Notes under the pieces: generated by a model
What the model saw: the letters and a program-made list of their open reading frames with translations, nothing else
Told to the model about the DNA's origin: nothing
Database searches by the model: none
Position numbers and translations under genes: made by a program
Assembly (NCBI RefSeq): GCF_003144325.1
Contig: NZ_PENS01000010.1
Span: forward strand, 124,001-188,000
DNA: 64,000 nucleotides
Source: Proteus terrae
Lineage (GTDB): Bacteria > Pseudomonadota > Gammaproteobacteria > Enterobacterales > Enterobacteriaceae
Direction: 5' to 3'
In this document: one piece after another, positions 54,395 to 64,000 of the stretch
Position numbering within the stretch: position 1 is the first letter of the stretch
How the letters are laid out: each line of letters begins with the position of its first letter

Positions 54395-56509
54395 ATGTCC
54401 CTTTCTCAATCAGTTAAAAATCAAATAAGTCAGTGGTATAAAGCCCTACCTGAGCATATCGAAGGGTTTATTCCGCGAGCGCCACAGCGTGAAATGATAG
54501 CTGAGGTGGCTAAGACTTTTTCTGATGAGATGGGACGTCATTTAGTGATAGAAGCCCCAACTGGCGTGGGTAAAACACTCTCTTACCTTATTCCGGGTAT
54601 TGCTATTAGCCGTGATGAGAAAAAACCACTGATAATCAGTACAGCCAATGTGGCATTACAAGATCAAATTTATAGCAAAGATCTACCATTACTTAAAAAA
54701 ATCATTCCTGATCTCACGTTTACTGGCGCTTTTGGTCGTGGACGTTACTTATGCCCTCGTAATTTAGATGCGATTTGTGCAACAGAAGGTGAGCAAATTG
54801 ACCTTATGTTTTTGCTTGAAGATAAAGTTGATGTGGCGACAAGTGCAGAAAGAGAAATTTGCCTAGAGCTGAAAAATGATTTCACTAGTTTTGGTTGGGA
54901 TGGTTTGCGTGATCATCATAAACGCGCATTAACAGATAGCTTATGGCGTAAAATCAGCACGGATAAGATGAACTGTTTAGGGCGCAATTGCCAATATTAT
55001 CATCGTTGTCCTTTCTTTATTGCCCGCCGTGAAATTGATGAAGTGGATGTGGTTATTACCAATCACGCTTTAGTGATGGCGGCAATGGAAAGTGAATCTG
55101 TGTTGCCAGATGCTAAAAATCTACTTTTGGTACTTGATGAAGGGCACCATATTCCTGATGTTGCGCGAGATGCCCTTGAAGTTGAAGGGGAAATAACCTT
55201 AGTTGCTCTTAATAATCAGCTTGATAATATCACTCGCCATGTTAGCCAGTATTTAGCGCAATTTATTCCGATAAGGCCGCCTAAATTGGCTGATCCTATT
55301 CGTTTTGATGCCCATATCGCTAAGTTGCGTGAAGCTTATCAAGAGGTTGATACATTTACACGCGCACTATTGCCAGAACGTAGTGAGCAAGATGAATACC
55401 TCTTCCCGTTAGGTGAATTGCCTGAACAACTTCTGTTAAGTTGCCAGACATTATTTAAGCTAACAGATGGTTTAAAAATGTTGGGCGAAGCCATTTTAAA
55501 TGATTTAACAGAGCGTACTGCAAAAGAAGATGTTGTACGTTTACATCGTGCTATTTTAACGACCAGTAGAATGGTGGGTTATTTAGAAAATATGGCAAAA
55601 CTGTGGCGCTTAGCCACATTAGAGCAAACCTCAAAAGCGCCAGTATCCAAATGGTTAACGCGCCGTTACGATAAAAAGCAGTCTCATCTCTATTTTCATT
55701 GTGCTGGCATTCGTGTTAGCGAACAACTGACGCAATTGTTATGGAAAAATATCCCACATGTGGTTATTACTTCTGCGACATTACGCTCATTAAATAGCTA
55801 TTCTCGTATTCAAGAATTAACAGGCTTAAGTGAGCATTTTGATGATCGCTTTATTACATTGTCTTCGCCTTTTGAACATAAAGAGCAAGGTAGATTAGTT
55901 ATTCCTAAAATGCGTTATGAACCGACCATGAGCCATGAACGTGAACATTTAAAAGAGATGGCGCGTTATTTTCGACACAGTATGGAAGAGAATAACCACA
56001 GAGGCCAATTGGTTTTATTTAGTAGCCAGCGAGCAATGGAAGGCTTTTTAGAAGAAGTGAAAGATTTACGTTTGTGCTTATTAGTGCAAGGCGATCAGCC
56101 ACGCTATCGATTAGTCGAAACACATTGCAAGCGTATTGATGCGGGTGATAATAGCGTGTTGATAGGTTTGCAATCTTTTGCAGAAGGGCTCGATTTAAAA
56201 GGGGATTATTTAACGCAGGTGCATATTCATAAAATTGCTTTTCCGCCTGTGACAGATCCCGTGATTGTGACAGAAGGAGAGTGGCTTAAATCGCTAAAAC
56301 GTTATCCTTTTGAAGTGCAGAGTTTACCGAGTGCATCGTTTAATTTAATTCAGCAGGTTGGGCGTCTTATTCGTAGTCATCATTGTCACGGTGAAATAGT
56401 GATTTATGACAGACGCTTGCTAACAAAAAACTATGGTTCGCGTTTATTAACCGCGTTACCTATTTTCCCTATTTATCAACCAGAGATGCCTAAAGAGAAA
56501 GATAAATAA
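54395..56509 (+). CDS. dinG: ATP-dependent DNA helicase DinG
   Basis: XPD-like Fe-S helicase that unwinds forked DNA and R-loops. Walker A EAPTGVGKTLSY near residue 55, four cluster cysteines (CPRNLD, REICLEL-to-MNCLGRNC and HRCPFF region), DEGHH Walker B, SATLRSL, and QQVGRLIRS. 704 residues. ATG at 54395 gives MSLSQSVKNQI, fitting E. coli; GTG at 54389 is an alternative. An upstream near-LexA site (54333-54347) has nine instead of ten bases between CTG and CAG. Confidence 0.95.
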   Translation: MSLSQSVKNQISQWYKALPEHIEGFIPRAPQREMIAEVAKTFSDEMGRHLVIEAPTGVGKTLSYLIPGIAISRDEKKPLIISTANVALQDQIYSKDLPLLKKIIPDLTFTGAFGRGRYLCPRNLDAICATEGEQIDLMFLLEDKVDVATSAEREICLELKNDFTSFGWDGLRDHHKRALTDSLWRKISTDKMNCLGRNCQYYHRCPFFIARREIDEVDVVITNHALVMAAMESESVLPDAKNLLLVLDEGHHIPDVARDALEVEGEITLVALNNQLDNITRHVSQYLAQFIPIRPPKLADPIRFDAHIAKLREAYQEVDTFTRALLPERSEQDEYLFPLGELPEQLLLSCQTLFKLTDGLKMLGEAILNDLTERTAKEDVVRLHRAILTTSRMVGYLENMAKLWRLATLEQTSKAPVSKWLTRRYDKKQSHLYFHCAGIRVSEQLTQLLWKNIPHVVITSATLRSLNSYSRIQELTGLSEHFDDRFITLSSPFEHKEQGRLVIPKMRYEPTMSHEREHLKEMARYFRHSMEENNHRGQLVLFSSQRAMEGFLEEVKDLRLCLLVQGDQPRYRLVETHCKRIDAGDNSVLIGLQSFAEGLDLKGDYLTQVHIHKIAFPPVTDPVIVTEGEWLKSLKRYPFEVQSLPSASFNLIQQVGRLIRSHHCHGEIVIYDRRLLTKNYGSRLLTALPIFPIYQPEMPKEKDK

Positions 56510-56510
56510 A

Positions 56511-56545
56511 AAAAGACTACCTAGAGAAAGAGAGGTAGCCTTTTA
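56511..56545. terminator. Terminator between dinG and dps
   Basis: AAAAGACTACCT ... AGGTAGCCTTTT stem with one mismatch and A/T-rich flanks; convergent genes. Confidence 0.65.
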
Positions 56546-56574
56546 ACGACATAATTTCAATATGTTATTACGAA

Positions 56575-57081
56575 TTAATTCTCAATATTGGCTTCAATAA
56601 ACCATAAGAATTTATCAAGATCACGCGATGCTGCGGTAAACATATCTGCGGTATCTTCGTCTTCAACTTCGTCAATAGCTTTACGAATATCATTTGCAAC
56701 GACAGCATAACGATCAGCAAGTGCTTTTAAGTGATCTTGTACATCATGAATATCCAGAGGATAAGCCTTTAATGGTGTTTTCTTACTCACCACTTGTGCA
56801 GTACCTAATACAGTGCCACCTAATTGAACAACACGCTCTGCAAACTCATCAGTATGCTGATTAATGGTATCGCGGAAACCGTCAACCATCTCATGGACAG
56901 AAATAAAGTTTCTGCCACGCATATTCCAGTGCGCTTGTTTTGTGATGAGAGATAGGTCGATAAACTGCGTCACCATCTGTTGCAATAACTCTATAGCATG
57001 TAGTTTTACGCTGTCATCAAGGTTATTACGGGTATAAAGCAGAGTTGAAGGTGTGGATTTGACTAATTTAGCAGTACTCAT
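56575..57081 (-). CDS. dps: DNA-protecting ferritin-like protein Dps
   Basis: Dodecameric miniferritin that oxidises and stores iron with peroxide and compacts DNA in starved cells. The ferroxidase segment [20 protein letters not shown] and D-x-x-x-E (HTDEFAERV) are present, with a Lys-containing N-terminal tail ([13 protein letters not shown]). 168 residues (E. coli 167). RBS AGGGAGA. Confidence 0.96.
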   Translation of the reverse strand: MSTAKLVKSTPSTLLYTRNNLDDSVKLHAIELLQQMVTQFIDLSLITKQAHWNMRGRNFISVHEMVDGFRDTINQHTDEFAERVVQLGGTVLGTAQVVSKKTPLKAYPLDIHDVQDHLKALADRYAVVANDIRKAIDEVEDEDTADMFTAASRDLDKFLWFIEANIEN

Positions 57082-57290
57082 AATCGTTCTCCCTAAATAA
57101 TTAATAACTCAATATCTTAATTTCTGTTAATTATGATAGTAAATTATTAATGGTTAGTCTTATCGATTGATACTATTAAATTGATAGGTCATCTATTAAA
57201 AAAATCTAATCTATCGAAATAACCTATTTAGGGTAAGACAATACGTACAAAATAACAATGATAGGCCAGTAAAGTTATTATTTAATAAGT

Positions 57291-57314
57291 AAAAAGGATC
57301 ATAAGATCCTTTTT
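57291..57314. terminator. Terminator downstream of rhtA
   Basis: AAAAAGGATC-ataa-GATCCTTTTT, perfect 10-base stem; functions in either direction. Confidence 0.85.
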
Positions 57315-57351
57315 AAATAAATATTTATTTCTTATAAATACGGTTAAATAA

Positions 57352-58260
57352 TTACTTAACCTCTTCAATTTTGGTTTTGCTTTTTATGGTTGCTGTTGAA
57401 CCAATTGAAGCTAACACAATAAAGGCGAGGGCAACCCATTGTATTAACGTCAAATGTTCGTGTAAGAAAATAATACCAATAAAGGCACCCATACAAGGTT
57501 CTAAGCTCATTAAAGTCCCGAACGTTTTAGCGGGTAAACGTGTAAGAGCAATCATTTCTAAAGTGTAAGGGAAAGCGGTTGATAGAATCGCAATAGCTAG
57601 TGCAACAGGTAAAATTGACCAGCTAAACATAATATCTGGGCTACTTTGTAACATACCAATAGGAACGAAAATAAAAGCCGCAACTAACGAGCCAATAGAA
57701 ACCGTTGCCGCGCCGTAACCTTTACCTGCACGTTGTCCGAATACAATATATAACGCCCAACCTACACCGGCACCCAGTGCATAAAGGATACCTAGAGGAT
57801 CTAATCCATGAATATTATCGCCAATAGGTAGCAATAATCCTAAACCTGCAATGACTAAAATTATCCATAAAAAGTCGATGGCTCTGCGCGATGAAAACAT
57901 AGCAACAGCTAAAGGGCCTGTAAATTCAAGGGCAACCGCAATACCTAAAGGAATGGTTTCAAGGGCGAGGTAGAAAAGGTAATTCATCATCCCTAAAGAT
58001 AAACCATATAAAAACAGTGGCATAATTGATTCTCGAGAAAACTTAAGTCGCCACGGTTTAAAAATAAAAAAGAGGATCAAAGTACCCAATAACAGGCGTA
58101 ACGCCGTTACTGCGGGGGCACCAATAACAGGAAATAGGCTTTTAGCAAGGGATGCGCCACTTTGAATTGAAAGCATGGAGAGAAGCAAAAGAAGCACAGG
58201 GTAAAACACCTGTAATTTAGCTGAGTGTCTGGCTGACAACATCCTATAAAACCTCGTCAA
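57352..58260 (-). CDS. rhtA: Threonine/homoserine exporter RhtA (EamA family)
   Basis: Inner-membrane exporter with ten predicted spans in two EamA repeats (about 17-140 and 155-290). In E. coli RhtA exports threonine, homoserine and related amino acids. SGASLAKSLFPVIGAPAVTA and GALFIVFGQRAG-like GWALYIVFGQRAG match E. coli. 302 residues (E. coli 295). dps-rhtA adjacency is as in E. coli; ompX, next in E. coli, is missing. Confidence 0.93.
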   Translation of the reverse strand: MTRFYRMLSARHSAKLQVFYPVLLLLLSMLSIQSGASLAKSLFPVIGAPAVTALRLLLGTLILFFIFKPWRLKFSRESIMPLFLYGLSLGMMNYLFYLALETIPLGIAVALEFTGPLAVAMFSSRRAIDFLWIILVIAGLGLLLPIGDNIHGLDPLGILYALGAGVGWALYIVFGQRAGKGYGAATVSIGSLVAAFIFVPIGMLQSSPDIMFSWSILPVALAIAILSTAFPYTLEMIALTRLPAKTFGTLMSLEPCMGAFIGIIFLHEHLTLIQWVALAFIVLASIGSTATIKSKTKIEEVK

Positions 58261-58571
58261 TAATCAATCGTATGTGTCTTTGTTAGCAGATAACAAAGGA
58301 TCGCATAATATAAATTAAAACTATCTGTTTTAATATAGTTATTCATTAATAAATATTTTTTATTTTAAATTTATTGAGTTAAATTAGCTTTATTAAGAAT
58401 TAATTTATTTTTAATAAAATAAAAAACAGCTTCTTATAAATATAAGGGGTGATAATGATTAAATATATATGTGCAATAAAAAGCGTAAAAACACTTTTTT
58501 TAACCTTTTTTATTAAAAGTACCTTCAGTATAATTCCAAGCTCGTTTTAACTAGCTAAAAGAGAATAAAAA
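58261..58571. other. AT-rich gap between rhtA and the LOG-family gene
   Basis: 311 bases, where E. coli has ompX; no porin remnant was recognised. Its only candidate gene is the 31-codon frame at 58455. Confidence 0.45.
58455..58550 (+). CDS. Possible 31-residue small protein
   Basis: ATG at 58455 follows a good AAGGGG site and opens MIKYICAIKSVKTLFLTFFI, ending at TAA 58550, 21 bases before the next gene. Basic with a short hydrophobic stretch, so possibly membrane-associated. No family recognised; chance is a real possibility. Confidence 0.25.
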   Translation: MIKYICAIKSVKTLFLTFFIKSTFSIIPSSF

Positions 58572-59150
58572 ATGAATAAAATAAAATCTATCGCTGTGTA
58601 TTGTGGTTCTAGTTTAGGGGCTTCACCTATTTATAAAGAACAAGCAATTATTTTTGCCAAAGAGCTGGTTAAACGTAATATCACCTTAATTTATGGTGGT
58701 GCAAGTGTAGGAATTATGGGTACACTCGCCGATACAGTGTTAGCTGAAGGCGGAAAGGTGATTGGCGTTATTCCTACGCTATTAGAAGGGCGTGAAATAT
58801 CTCATAAAAATCTGACTGAACTGCATATTGTTGAGACCATGCATCAGCGTAAAAGTAAAATGATTGAATTAGCTGAAGGTTTTGTCGCTTTACCCGGTGG
58901 CTTTGGTACATTAGAGGAGTTTAGTGAAGTCTTTACATGGAGCCAAATTGGATTACATCAAAAACCTTTAGGCTTGCTTAATATCAATCAGTTCTATTCT
59001 CCATTATTAATGATGATTGATAAAATGGCGGATGAACAATTCTTACATGAAAAATATCGGAATATGGCGATTGTAGAACAATGTCCTATTCAATTATTAG
59101 ATAAATTTGAAACATATATTGCCCCCCCTGTAAAAACCTACAACAAATAA
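58572..59150 (+). CDS. LOG-family (TIGR00730) protein
   Basis: Rossmann-fold nucleotide-binding protein of 192 residues with the family motif PGGFGTLEE and GGASVGIMG; related proteins are phosphoribohydrolases that release cytokinin-type bases or cleave nucleoside 5'-monophosphates. Starts MNKIKSIAVYCGSSLGASP. Nine bases before a GNAT gene, likely one operon. Confidence 0.88.
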   Translation: MNKIKSIAVYCGSSLGASPIYKEQAIIFAKELVKRNITLIYGGASVGIMGTLADTVLAEGGKVIGVIPTLLEGREISHKNLTELHIVETMHQRKSKMIELAEGFVALPGGFGTLEEFSEVFTWSQIGLHQKPLGLLNINQFYSPLLMMIDKMADEQFLHEKYRNMAIVEQCPIQLLDKFETYIAPPVKTYNK

Positions 59151-59159
59151 AGGTAAAAA

Positions 59160-59624
59160 ATGATAATAATAAGAAAAGCAATTTTGTCTGATGTAGAAGA
59201 AATTAATACGCTTTACACTTATTTATTTAATGAAATGGCGAATTTACAACCTGATCGTTTAAAACCGGGTAAGCAAGATGAAGCTTTTATTATTAATGGA
59301 GTAAAAAATGATAAGTTTCATCTTTTAGTGGCAGATTTAGACGGTAAAGTAGTTGGATTTAGCATGGCGCAAATTCAAGAAACACCAATGTTTAACTGCT
59401 TGGTTCAGCGTAAATATGCTTATATTTATGATATTGTTGTCGATCCTTCTGTACGTAGCCAAGGCACAGGCAGTTTATTATTAACAGCGATGAAAGAGTG
59501 GGCTAAATCAGAAAGAATGACGCATCTTGAGTTATCTGTATTAGCTGAAAATAGTGCGGCTAAACGTTTTTACGAGCGTGAAGGATTAAAAGAAGTGAGC
59601 ACAGTAATGGGGATTGCTTTATAG
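59160..59624 (+). CDS. GNAT-family N-acetyltransferase
   Basis: 154-residue acetyl-CoA-dependent acetyltransferase. The CoA-binding motif A is VVDPSVRSQGTGSLLL, followed by ELSVLAENSAAKRFYEREG. Substrate unknown. ATG at 59160 behind AAAGGTAA. Cotranscribed with the LOG-family gene by position. Confidence 0.87.
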   Translation: MIIIRKAILSDVEEINTLYTYLFNEMANLQPDRLKPGKQDEAFIINGVKNDKFHLLVADLDGKVVGFSMAQIQETPMFNCLVQRKYAYIYDIVVDPSVRSQGTGSLLLTAMKEWAKSERMTHLELSVLAENSAAKRFYEREGLKEVSTVMGIAL

Positions 59625-59672
59625 CAGATCCAATTTACGTTAATTCTCATAAGATTAAGTGCGTAGATAAAA

Positions 59673-59699
59673 ATAAACCCGCTTAAAGCGGGTTTATTA
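59673..59699. terminator. Bidirectional terminator between the GNAT and amidohydrolase genes
   Basis: AATAAACCCGCT-taa-AGCGGGTTTATT, perfect 12-base stem with A/T-rich flanks. Confidence 0.85.
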
Positions 59700-59713
59700 C
59701 TTATATTATTCAG

Positions 59714-61414
59714 CTAAATTGTGGGTTTCCCCGCAATGATCGTACACAATACCCTGACATTTTCAACATCTTCTGCCGATATTTCAAACAGGTTTCTATC
59801 TAATACAATAAAATCGGCAAATTTTCCGACTTCTAATGATCCAATTTGTCTATCCATATCCAATGCTTGAGCTGCATTAATAGTGGCTGCGCGTAGGACT
59901 TCAATTAATGTTAGGTTACGATCATTATCAAGACGAGGACTTGCTGCATCTTTTTGGCGAGTCATTGCGACTTTAAAATCGTACCATTCATTAAGTGGAT
60001 CAATCGGCCAATCGCTACCAAAAGCGACAGTAACGCCAGCATCAATAAATTTGCCAGCAGTCTCTAAATAGTCACAGCGAGATTTACCCAGCATTTCAAT
60101 ATCTTTTTCGATATTGCTCTGTTCTTCTACCGCCCATTGGAAGGAGAGAAAAGGGTAGGTTTTTAGTTGTGTAAAACGAGCGTAATCTTTTTTACACATC
60201 AATTCATTATGAGCAAGCCCTGGTCTTATGTCTTTTTCAGGTAAGGCTTCACGCATCGCACTAATGGCATTAAGAGCCGTACTAATTGCACCTTCAGCAA
60301 CAGTATGAATATGAGGGTGATAACCAGCACGGGCAATTTCGGTGACTAGCGGCGTTAAAATTTCAGGTGGAAAATAGAGATCGCCAATATGATCAGAATC
60401 TTGCCAGTGTGGCGTGTCATCGGTACCAACATTGATACGATAAGGTGAGTGTAAGCGTGCTGTCATAATTGGCGCTTGCAATACACCATCAAGGAAAAGC
60501 TTGATGTGGCGGATCGCAACACTAGGTTGAGCATTTTCGCTGATTTGATGCCATTGTGAAAAACGAGTGGCAGCATGGTGTACAGCGTTTGGAATATCTT
60601 CAATACAAGGTACATCATCCGGCGTGATTTCAACGGCATTCTCTACGCGAAGAGTCAGCTCGCCTGCTTTTCTTAATGCATTAAAGGCGCGTAATTGAGG
60701 CTCGCCTACACGCGCATCCATGATAGTGGTTACACCTTGTTCATTTAATAATTTTTGAACATGACGGGCTATTTGCAGGTTTTGTGCTTCAGTTAGTGGC
60801 GGTAACTTGTCAATGGCTTGCATTGCTGGCGCATCTTCAAGAATACCAATAGGTGTTCTATCACAATCACGTTCAATATTTCCATCTGGTGGATCGGGCG
60901 TTTCAGCGGTGATATTTAACAACTCTAAAGCGCGAGAATTAGCAAGAACACTATGACAATCGCTAGAAAAGAGCAAAATAGGGCGAGTCGTATTTAGGGT
61001 ATCAAGGTGATAACGTGTCATTTGCACGCCTTCAGGTTGCATACCTTCACGATACCATGCGGAGACTTTTAACCATTCGGTATCACCATCAATAAAGTTT
61101 TCATCAAGGTATTTCTGAATACGCAATAAAATGTCATCGATAGAGAGCGATTGATAATCAAGATGGCAACCCGCTAATGTTGCGCCACCCCAAAATGGGT
61201 GCATATGTGCATCAATAATGCCCGGCATGACCATTCTTCCCTGTAAATCAATCTGCTCAGTATTTTCATTACAGTAAGAAAGTAACCCCTCTTTTTTACC
61301 AGAAGCAATAATTACACCTTGGCTGATCGCGATAGCATCAACAATATTGTTATTATGATCAGCAGTATAAATAAGCCCGTTGTAATAGAGAGTGTCTGCA
61401 ATTTGAAATGTCAT
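59714..61414 (-). CDS. Amidohydrolase family 3 (YtcJ-like) protein
   Basis: 566-residue metal-dependent hydrolase. Metal ligands are visible in GIIDAHMHPF (near residue 68), the second His pair in HPHIHTVAEGA and the aspartate in AFGSDWPIDPLNEW. No signal peptide, so cytoplasmic. The substrate is not predictable; the family acts on N-substituted amides, formamides and cyclic ureides. Single gene not present at this site in E. coli. Confidence 0.83.
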   Translation of the reverse strand: MTFQIADTLYYNGLIYTADHNNNIVDAIAISQGVIIASGKKEGLLSYCNENTEQIDLQGRMVMPGIIDAHMHPFWGGATLAGCHLDYQSLSIDDILLRIQKYLDENFIDGDTEWLKVSAWYREGMQPEGVQMTRYHLDTLNTTRPILLFSSDCHSVLANSRALELLNITAETPDPPDGNIERDCDRTPIGILEDAPAMQAIDKLPPLTEAQNLQIARHVQKLLNEQGVTTIMDARVGEPQLRAFNALRKAGELTLRVENAVEITPDDVPCIEDIPNAVHHAATRFSQWHQISENAQPSVAIRHIKLFLDGVLQAPIMTARLHSPYRINVGTDDTPHWQDSDHIGDLYFPPEILTPLVTEIARAGYHPHIHTVAEGAISTALNAISAMREALPEKDIRPGLAHNELMCKKDYARFTQLKTYPFLSFQWAVEEQSNIEKDIEMLGKSRCDYLETAGKFIDAGVTVAFGSDWPIDPLNEWYDFKVAMTRQKDAASPRLDNDRNLTLIEVLRAATINAAQALDMDRQIGSLEVGKFADFIVLDRNLFEISAEDVENVRVLCTIIAGKPTI

Positions 61415-61631
61415 TCTTCTACCTTGTATTGCTTTTTAAGCACATAAAACGCGTGCTTAAATGATGATTCTGCTTATAGGGCATCTTGTTGCGTTTTGAC
61501 GCGGGTGGTCATAGTAGAATTAAATCAGAGTGAATACTACAAGCTTATTACATCGACTTAACGAAAAATACGACTTAGAGGGCAATTAAAATGCTTAAAA
61601 AACAGATTAATACCTCTCTCTTTAAAAGGTG

Positions 61632-61666
61632 ATAAGGTAAGTTTAAAGAAGTTAGACTTACCTTAT
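61632..61666 (-). terminator. Hairpin after moeB
   Basis: ATAAGGTAAGT / ACTTACCTTAT perfect stem with a 13-base loop; on the minus strand followed by CACCTTTTAAAG, a weak T tract. Confidence 0.5.
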
Positions 61667-61682
61667 TTAAGATAGAAAGTGG

Positions 61683-62450
61683 TTAGTTATCTGGTGATTT
61701 GGCAGAACACACTTCACAATGCGGATTTTTAGGTAATCTGAATTCACGAAATTGCATACGCATGGCATCAAACATCAATACCTTACCATGTAGGTTTTCA
61801 CCATAACCGGTGAGTAATTTAATGGCTTCAATTGCTTGTAATGTGCCAATTGTACCCACAACAGGCGCCATTATACCAGCTTCAACACAACTTAACGCAT
61901 TATCACCAAAAAGATGGCTTAAACAGCGGTAGCAAGGCTCGTCATCTTGGTAGGTGAATACACTGATTTGGCCTTCCATTCGAATGGCTGCACCAGAAAC
62001 AAGGGGCTTTTTCTGATGAAAGCAGAGACGATTAAGTTGCTCGCGTACTGTCACATTATCAGTACAATCCATAACAATATTATGTTGGCTAATAAGCTCT
62101 GCTAAAGCCTCATCTTCAAGTAATGCATCGACGGTTTCTATCGTGACATGAGGATTAATTGCTTCTAATGTCGCTTTTGCAGATAGCACTTTAGGTTGAC
62201 CAATCGTGGCGTCTCGATGAAGAATTTGGCGCTGAAGATTAGAAAGGGAAACCGTATCAAAATCTAATAATGTGAGTTTTCCTACACCTGCAGCTGTAAG
62301 ATATTGTGAGGCACTACACCCTAAGCCACCTGCACCAACAATCAATACTGAGGCACTTTTCAGCGCCTCTTGTCCGTCAAAATCAAAACCCCTTAATACA
62401 ATTTGGCGATTGTAGCGTAGCGTTTCTTCATCGGTTAATTCAATACTCAT
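61683..62450 (-). CDS. moeB: Molybdopterin-synthase adenylyltransferase
   Basis: E1-like enzyme that adenylates the MoaD C-terminus. Nucleotide loop VGAGGLGCSASQYL near residue 37, R and D in DFDTVSLSNLQRQ, DCTDN, and two zinc CxxC pairs (CYRC near residue 177, CEVC near 247). 255 residues (E. coli 249). Five bases behind moeA, in one operon as in E. coli. Confidence 0.96.
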   Translation of the reverse strand: MSIELTDEETLRYNRQIVLRGFDFDGQEALKSASVLIVGAGGLGCSASQYLTAAGVGKLTLLDFDTVSLSNLQRQILHRDATIGQPKVLSAKATLEAINPHVTIETVDALLEDEALAELISQHNIVMDCTDNVTVREQLNRLCFHQKKPLVSGAAIRMEGQISVFTYQDDEPCYRCLSHLFGDNALSCVEAGIMAPVVGTIGTLQAIEAIKLLTGYGENLHGKVLMFDAMRMQFREFRLPKNPHCEVCSAKSPDN

Positions 62451-62455
62451 AAAGG

Positions 62456-63697
62456 CTATTCACTTTTTAATAGAGAATTAAATAGCTCAATAGTAACAGT
62501 TTCACCAGCTGCAACTTTACCGCGTTCACGCTCTAAAACGATAAAGCAATTAGCGACACTAAAGGAGCTATAAACGTGTGAGCCTTGATGACCAGAGGTA
62601 TCTACTTGCCATACACCTTCTGTATTAATACTTGCAATACCACGCTGAAAATCAAGGCGACCTGCTGATTTTTTCAATGGTGATTGTGCAATGGCTTGGA
62701 AACGTTGCGGAGCTTTCCAATGGCTAAAGCCTGATAGACGTGCAATTAAAGGCTGAACCAATTGATAGAATGTCACGGTCGCTGACACTGGGTTACCCGG
62801 TAAGCCGCAGAACCATGCATTATGTAATCGACCAAAGGCAAAAGGTTTTCCCGGTTTAATGGCAAGTTTCCAAAAACCAATTTCACCAATTTCATCAAGA
62901 ATTTGTTTGGTGTAATCGGCTTCACCCACAGAAACACCACCACTGCTGATCACCAAATCTGCTTCTTGATCAGCCTTTTTAAAGGTTTCACGCAGTTTTT
63001 CCGGTGAATCAGGGATAACCCCTAAATCTAAGACTTCACATCCTAATTTTTCAAGCATTAAACGTACCGCAAAGCGGTTAGTATCATAAATTTGACCCGC
63101 TTTTAATGGCTGGCCAATGGTTTGTAATTCATCACCCGTTGAGAAAACAGCCACTTTTAAACGACGATAAACTTGTACTGTTGCTACACCTAAAGAGGCG
63201 ATTAAAGGTAATTGCGCTGTTGAAAGCTTAGTGCCAGCCGGTAATACAATGTCATTTTCTTTAATATCTTCACCAATACGGCGAATATTCTGGCCTTTTT
63301 TAGCAGGGTGTGGAAAACGAACACCATTTTCAGTCACTTCAGCTTCTTCTTGCATTATGACAGTATCAACACCCGCAGGAACCATTGCCCCTGTCATAAT
63401 GCGTACACATTGCCCAGCAGGGAGTTCTCCCTCAAAAGGAATACCTGCGAACGATTTACCAGCAACAGGAAGTGGAGTTTGAGCTTCTAAGTCAGTGTAA
63501 CGAAGTCCATAACCATCCATTGCCGAATTATCAAAAGGCGGAACATTCAGTGGAGATGTAATATCTTCACTTAGAATATAATCTGCGGCGTTATTTAATG
63601 GAATGTTAAGGGTATTGGTAATTGCCAGCGGTTTTTCAAGTAGTTTTTCTAGCGCTTCATCAAGAGATAATAAACCGCTAACGTGACATTGACTCAT
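62456..63697 (-). CDS. moeA: Molybdopterin molybdenumtransferase
   Basis: Inserts molybdenum into adenylylated molybdopterin. [45 protein letters not shown] and [13 protein letters not shown] are conserved family blocks. 413 residues (E. coli 411). The ATG at 63697 (MSQCHVSG) has GGAG six bases upstream; ATG 63700 and a TTG at 63709 are in frame alternatives. Confidence 0.96.
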   Translation of the reverse strand: MSQCHVSGLLSLDEALEKLLEKPLAITNTLNIPLNNAADYILSEDITSPLNVPPFDNSAMDGYGLRYTDLEAQTPLPVAGKSFAGIPFEGELPAGQCVRIMTGAMVPAGVDTVIMQEEAEVTENGVRFPHPAKKGQNIRRIGEDIKENDIVLPAGTKLSTAQLPLIASLGVATVQVYRRLKVAVFSTGDELQTIGQPLKAGQIYDTNRFAVRLMLEKLGCEVLDLGVIPDSPEKLRETFKKADQEADLVISSGGVSVGEADYTKQILDEIGEIGFWKLAIKPGKPFAFGRLHNAWFCGLPGNPVSATVTFYQLVQPLIARLSGFSHWKAPQRFQAIAQSPLKKSAGRLDFQRGIASINTEGVWQVDTSGHQGSHVYSSFSVANCFIVLERERGKVAAGETVTIELFNSLLKSE

Positions 63698-63906
63698 CAT
63701 ATACTCCAAGATCTATCGAAATGTTCTGTTTTATTTCATGATACTAATCTATCACGATGAACATCATCATGTCAGAGATCATCTTGTGAATAGAAAGAAA
63801 TGAAACTTCTTATTGCAAAAATGTTAACTGTCTGGGGTTAATGTGTTGCTTGTTCTGTTATTAATGGGCGGCACATTAAAATGATAAAACAAAATAATGG
63901 ATATCC

Positions 63907-64000
63907 ATGAATACTTCAAATCACCAAAGTCATTCAGCACAAGCTTTTCATATCGCTTTTAGTGGGTTTCTTGCTTTAGTGGTTGCAATGGGGATAGGGC
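63907..64000 (+). CDS. MFS transporter N-terminus (runs off the window)
   Basis: 31 codons: MNTSNHQSHSAQAFHIAFSG, then FLALVVAMGIG. The hydrophobic segment ending in AMGIG is typical of YbfB/YjiJ-type major facilitator transporters (GxGIGRFAYTPILP), but the diagnostic part lies outside the window. Divergent from moeA. Confidence 0.5.
   Translation, partial: MNTSNHQSHSAQAFHIAFSGFLALVVAMGIG

Overview
The window looks like chromosome of an AT-rich member of the Enterobacterales, most likely Proteus or a close relative in the Morganellaceae. This is inferred from how closely the proteins match Escherichia coli families, from low-GC codon use, and from gene order. No rRNA, tRNA, insertion sequence or CRISPR array was seen. 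Much of the window follows E. coli 17-18 min order (aroG, gpmA, modF, modE, acrZ, modABC, ybhA, pgl, bioA/bioBFCD, uvrB, ybhK, moaACDE, ybhL, ybhRSFG-cecR, rhlE, dinG, dps, rhtA, then moeAB). Several E. coli genes are missing: galETKM, moaB, the ybhM-ybhQ stretch and ompX.

Region 1 (1-3.6 kb) holds the 3' part of aroG, gpmA and modF. Region 2 (3.6-15.9 kb) is a very AT-rich contact-dependent inhibition (CDI) / two-partner secretion island lying exactly between modF and modE, which form one operon in E. coli. It has an outer-membrane TpsB transporter, a 1769-residue CdiA effector ending in a CdiA_C-type nuclease domain, and its cognate immunity gene. Behind these lies an array of orphan modules: three more full-length CdiI paralogues each preceded by a stump of a toxin 3' end, a SUKH-like fragment joined to a toxin fragment, two copies of an unrecognised 108/110-residue gene, a full and a truncated copy of an unrecognised 199-residue gene, a frameshifted small immunity-like gene, and one last CdiI scrap.

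Region 3 (15.9-34.4 kb) is dominated by cofactor genes. Molybdenum functions are modE, acrZ, modABC with a clear ModE box, and moaACDE behind a MoCo riboswitch. Biotin functions are bioA and bioBFCD flanking a BirA operator. uvrB has a perfect LexA box and an inverted pair of DnaA-like boxes upstream. Region 4 (34.4-45.5 kb) has the Bax-inhibitor-like ybhL, the ybhGFSR ABC exporter with its TetR regulator CecR, rhlE, dusC, a YeaQ-type membrane protein and sseA.

Region 5 (45.7-54.2 kb) is an accessory metabolic cluster absent from this position in E. coli. It has a DcuC-family dicarboxylate carrier and a cystathionine beta-lyase-like PLP enzyme on one strand, divergent from a fumarase/aspartase-superfamily lyase and an MmgE/PrpD protein, followed by a LysR regulator, a DapA-family aldolase and an atypical FabZ-like hotdog protein. 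The lyase plus MmgE/PrpD pair resembles the lyase/epimerase logic of iminodisuccinate breakdown, so a route for N- or S-succinylated amino acids is a reasonable hypothesis. Region 6 (54.3-64 kb) holds dinG, dps, rhtA, a LOG-family protein, a GNAT acetyltransferase, an amidohydrolase, moeA-moeB, and the start of an MFS transporter running off the window edge.
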